The notes under the pieces were generated by a model, which was given only the letters and a program-made list of their open reading frames with translations, did not search any database and was not told the DNA's origin. The translations under genes and the position numbers were made by a program. Shown here piece after piece: positions 6,102-7,993 of a DNA stretch of 7,993 bases; the first letter of the stretch is position 1; each line of letters starts with the position of its first letter. The stretch lies in contig MHXM01000055.1 of NCBI GenBank assembly GCA_001825565.1, forward strand, positions 1 through 7,993. The letters run 5' to 3'. This DNA comes from Desulfuromonadaceae bacterium GWC2_58_13. Lineage in GTDB: Bacteria > Desulfobacterota > Desulfuromonadia > Desulfuromonadales > Trichloromonadaceae.

Positions 6102-6272
6102 CGTGTTTTTAGCGTGCTGTAACGTTCGGATTGATAGATTAATGGAGTTTGGGCTGAAGGAAAACCCGCCATGCCGGTTGCCAGGTGAATGGTTGCCATT
6201 TGCTTCAGCTTACAGACTTCCGACTTATAGGTACGATCTCTCCACAAATAGGCTGCAAGAAAGGATATTCAC

Positions 6273-7838
6273 ATGGCTAGGATCAAACGTGCGCTCATCA
6301 GTCTGTCGGACAAATCCGGCATCGTTGAATTCGCCAGGGAACTTTCCGGGTACGGGGTGGAGATCCTTTCCACCGGCGGGACCGCAAAACTTCTGCGCGA
6401 CAACGGGTTGCCGGTCAAGGATGTATCCGAGTTCACCGGCTTTCCCGAGATGCTCGACGGCCGGGTCAAAACGTTGCATCCCAAGGTTCACGGCGGCTTG
6501 CTCGGAATGCGCGACAACCCGGCCCACGTGGCCAAGATGAAAGAGCACGGCATCGAGCCGATCGACATGGTGGTGGTCAACCTCTATCCTTTCGAAGGGA
6601 CCGTGGCCAAGCCCGACTGCACCCTGGAGGATGCCATCGAGAATATCGATATCGGCGGGCCGACCATGCTGCGCAGTGCCGCCAAGAACAATCGCGACGT
6701 AACCGTCATTGTCGACTGCCGGGATTATGCGGCGGTGCTCGGCGAGATGAAGGCCAACGACGGGGCGGTTTCCCGCGAAACCAATTTCCGTTTGGCCGTC
6801 AAGGTCTACCAGCACACCGCCGCGTACGACGGCGCCATTTCCAACTGGCTCGGTAAAAAGCTCGATGCCGACTCCAGCGAGTTTCCGCCGACCCTGACCT
6901 TTCAGTATCACAAGGCCCAGGGAATGCGTTATGGGGAGAATCCTCACCAGAAGGCCGCTTTTTACATTGAGAAAAACATTGTCGAGGCGTCCATCGCCAC
7001 CGCCCGCCAACTGCAGGGCAAGGAGCTCTCCTATAACAATATCGGCGACACCGATGCCGCTCTCGAATGCGTCAAGCAATTCAGCGAAGGCCCGGCCTGC
7101 GTTATCGTCAAGCACGCCAATCCCTGCGGCGTGGCCTACGGAGCCACCTTGATCGAGGCCTATGAGCGCGCCTTTTCCACTGACCCCGAGTCGGCCTTCG
7201 GCGGCATCATCGCCGTCAACCGCGAGCTGGACGCGGCAACGGCCAAGGCGATCTGCGATCGGCAGTTCGTCGAGGTGATCATCGCCCCGGCCGTTTCCAG
7301 GGGGGCGAGCGAGATCGTCGCCGGCAAGAAAAACGTGCGCTTGCTTGAATGCGGCTATTGGCCCGACGAACCGGCGCAACGCCTTGATTTCAAGCGGGTC
7401 AATGGTGGCCTGCTGGTGCAGGATGCCGACCTCCTCCTCTCCGGCGACATCAAGGTGGTGACCAAGCGGTCCCCGACCGAAAAGGAGATGCAGGATCTAC
7501 TTTTTACCTGGCGGGTGGCCAAGTTCGTCAAATCCAACGCCATCGTTTACGGCAAGGATGGTATGACCATCGGCGTTGGCGCCGGGCAGATGAGCCGGGT
7601 CAACTCGGCGCGCATCGCCGCCATCAAAGCCGAGCATGCCGGTCTTGACATCAAGGGATCCGCCATGGCCTCCGACGCCTTCTTCCCCTTCCGGGATGGC
7701 CTGGATAATGCCGCCGCCGTTGGCGTCACCGCCGTTATTCAGCCGGGTGGGTCGATCCGTGACCAAGAGGTGATTGCCGCCGCCGACGAGCACGGCATAG
7801 CGATGGTCTTTACCGGGATGCGCCACTTCAGACATTAA
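6273..7838 (+). CDS. purH: bifunctional AICAR transformylase / IMP cyclohydrolase
   Basis: Carries out the last two steps of purine synthesis: 10-formyl-THF-dependent formylation of AICAR to FAICAR, then ring closure to IMP; cytosolic. The 521 residues match the family length of about 510-530. The N-terminal MGS-like cyclohydrolase domain shows LSDKSG (11-16), LSTGGTAKLL (32-41), GRVKTLHPKVHGG (63-75) and NLYPFEGT (103-110). The C-terminal transformylase domain shows RYGENPHQKA (219-228), the catalytic Lys-His pair K280-H281 in VIVKHANPCGVA, SAFGGIIAVN (307-316), KSNAIVYGKDG (420-430) and AFFPFRDGLD (469-478). The ATG has AAGGA seven bases upstream. purD follows after 108 nt, so the two are likely an operon, interrupted by a repeat element. 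No residue expected for activity is missing. Confidence 0.98.
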   Translation: MARIKRALISLSDKSGIVEFARELSGYGVEILSTGGTAKLLRDNGLPVKDVSEFTGFPEMLDGRVKTLHPKVHGGLLGMRDNPAHVAKMKEHGIEPIDMVVVNLYPFEGTVAKPDCTLEDAIENIDIGGPTMLRSAAKNNRDVTVIVDCRDYAAVLGEMKANDGAVSRETNFRLAVKVYQHTAAYDGAISNWLGKKLDADSSEFPPTLTFQYHKAQGMRYGENPHQKAAFYIEKNIVEASIATARQLQGKELSYNNIGDTDAALECVKQFSEGPACVIVKHANPCGVAYGATLIEAYERAFSTDPESAFGGIIAVNRELDAATAKAICDRQFVEVIIAPAVSRGASEIVAGKKNVRLLECGYWPDEPAQRLDFKRVNGGLLVQDADLLLSGDIKVVTKRSPTEKEMQDLLFTWRVAKFVKSNAIVYGKDGMTIGVGAGQMSRVNSARIAAIKAEHAGLDIKGSAMASDAFFPFRDGLDNAAAVGVTAVIQPGGSIRDQEVIAAADEHGIAMVFTGMRHFRH

Positions 7839-7866
7839 TATTGGTATGGCTGGTTGGGCCATCCAT

Positions 7867-7917
7867 GTAGGGGCGAATCTTGTATTCGCCCTGGGCGATC
7901 ACGAAGATCGCCACTAC
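7867..7917. repeat. double-palindrome intergenic repeat (REP/MITE-like)
   Basis: Two perfect hairpins stand side by side: GGGCGAAT-CTTGT-ATTCGCCC (7871-7891) and GGCGATC-ACGAA-GATCGCC (7894-7912). They are enclosed by GTAG (7867-7870) and CTAC (7914-7917). The ends GTAGGGGCGA and TCGCCACTAC also pair in 9 of 10 positions, so the whole element can fold as one long arm. There is no T-run after it. From memory, similar GTAGGGGCGAAT...ATTCGCCC elements are scattered through intergenic DNA in many bacteria. It lies in the purH-purD gap. Confidence 0.75.
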
Positions 7918-7946
7918 GTCAAATTGATTTTGAGAGGTTGTCAAAT

Positions 7947-7993
7947 ATGAAAATACTGGTCGTCGGCGGTGGTGGGCGCGAGCACGCCCTGGT
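7947..7993 (+). CDS. purD: phosphoribosylamine-glycine ligase, N-terminal start only (partial)
   Basis: The window ends after 15 codons reading MKILVVGGGGREHAL, the start of the GARS N-domain with its glycine-rich VVGGGGREHAL loop. PurD joins phosphoribosylamine and glycine to form GAR, the second step of purine synthesis. GAGAGG lies 9 nt upstream of the ATG. It follows purH in the same direction, consistent with a purHD operon. The remainder, about 400 residues, is outside the window. Confidence 0.93.
   Translation, partial: MKILVVGGGGREHAL

Noticed and set aside
6225..7379. 384-residue - strand open frame opposite purH
   Set aside because: The + strand frame is an unmistakable full-length PurH; the antisense frame arises from GC-rich third positions and lacks recognisable domains.

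Overview
The window is GC-rich chromosomal DNA with dense, housekeeping-type gene content. A short (432-residue) ThiC, a ThiE-ThiD fusion, a CooT-type small protein, a stand-alone ASKHA/DUF4445 protein and a purH-purD pair together suggest an anaerobic bacterium, most likely of the Desulfuromonas/Geobacter type. This placement is inferred from gene content only and is of moderate to low certainty.

Layout from left to right. Positions 1-263 hold no convincing complete gene. They contain the possible last 13 codons of a + strand gene entering from the left, a perfect 28-bp inverted repeat with a 5-nt loop (123-183), and a probable terminator for the thiamine operon (about 200-251). Positions 264-3239 on the - strand are a thiamine unit, read right to left: a TPP riboswitch (3153-3239), an intrinsic terminator (3097-3129), a bifunctional thiE-thiD fusion (1639-3066) and thiC (264-1562). 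Just upstream of the riboswitch on the same strand is a 61-codon cooT-like gene (3291-3476). It has its own promoter-like sequence in the divergent gap shared with alr.

On the + strand, alr (alanine racemase, 3644-4768) is followed after 75 nt by an ASKHA ATPase of the corrinoid-activator (RACE/DUF4445) family (4844-6076), which lacks the usual N-terminal ferredoxin domain. A clear terminator closes this pair (6076-6101). A second + strand unit has purH (6273-7838) and the first 15 codons of purD (from 7947). A compact double-palindrome repeat (7867-7917) sits between them.

How the genes work together: ThiC makes HMP-P, the ThiD domain phosphorylates it to HMP-PP, and the ThiE domain couples HMP-PP to thiazole phosphate to give thiamine phosphate. 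The end product TPP feeds back through the riboswitch. The RNA bases suggest a simple switch, because the 3' strand of aptamer stem P1 overlaps a sequence able to pair with the 5' half of the terminator stem. PurH carries out the last two steps of IMP synthesis and PurD the second step of the pathway. AIR from the purine pathway is also the substrate of ThiC, so the two blocks are metabolically linked although separately transcribed. CooT (nickel) and the ASKHA protein (corrinoid activation family) point towards metal or corrinoid metabolism, but their roles here are open. I saw no CRISPR array, tRNA, rRNA, insertion sequence or obviously novel multi-gene system. The most unusual items are the 28-bp perfect hairpin, the cooT/riboswitch arrangement, the domain-reduced ASKHA protein, and the repeat elements at 4796-4823 and 7867-7917.
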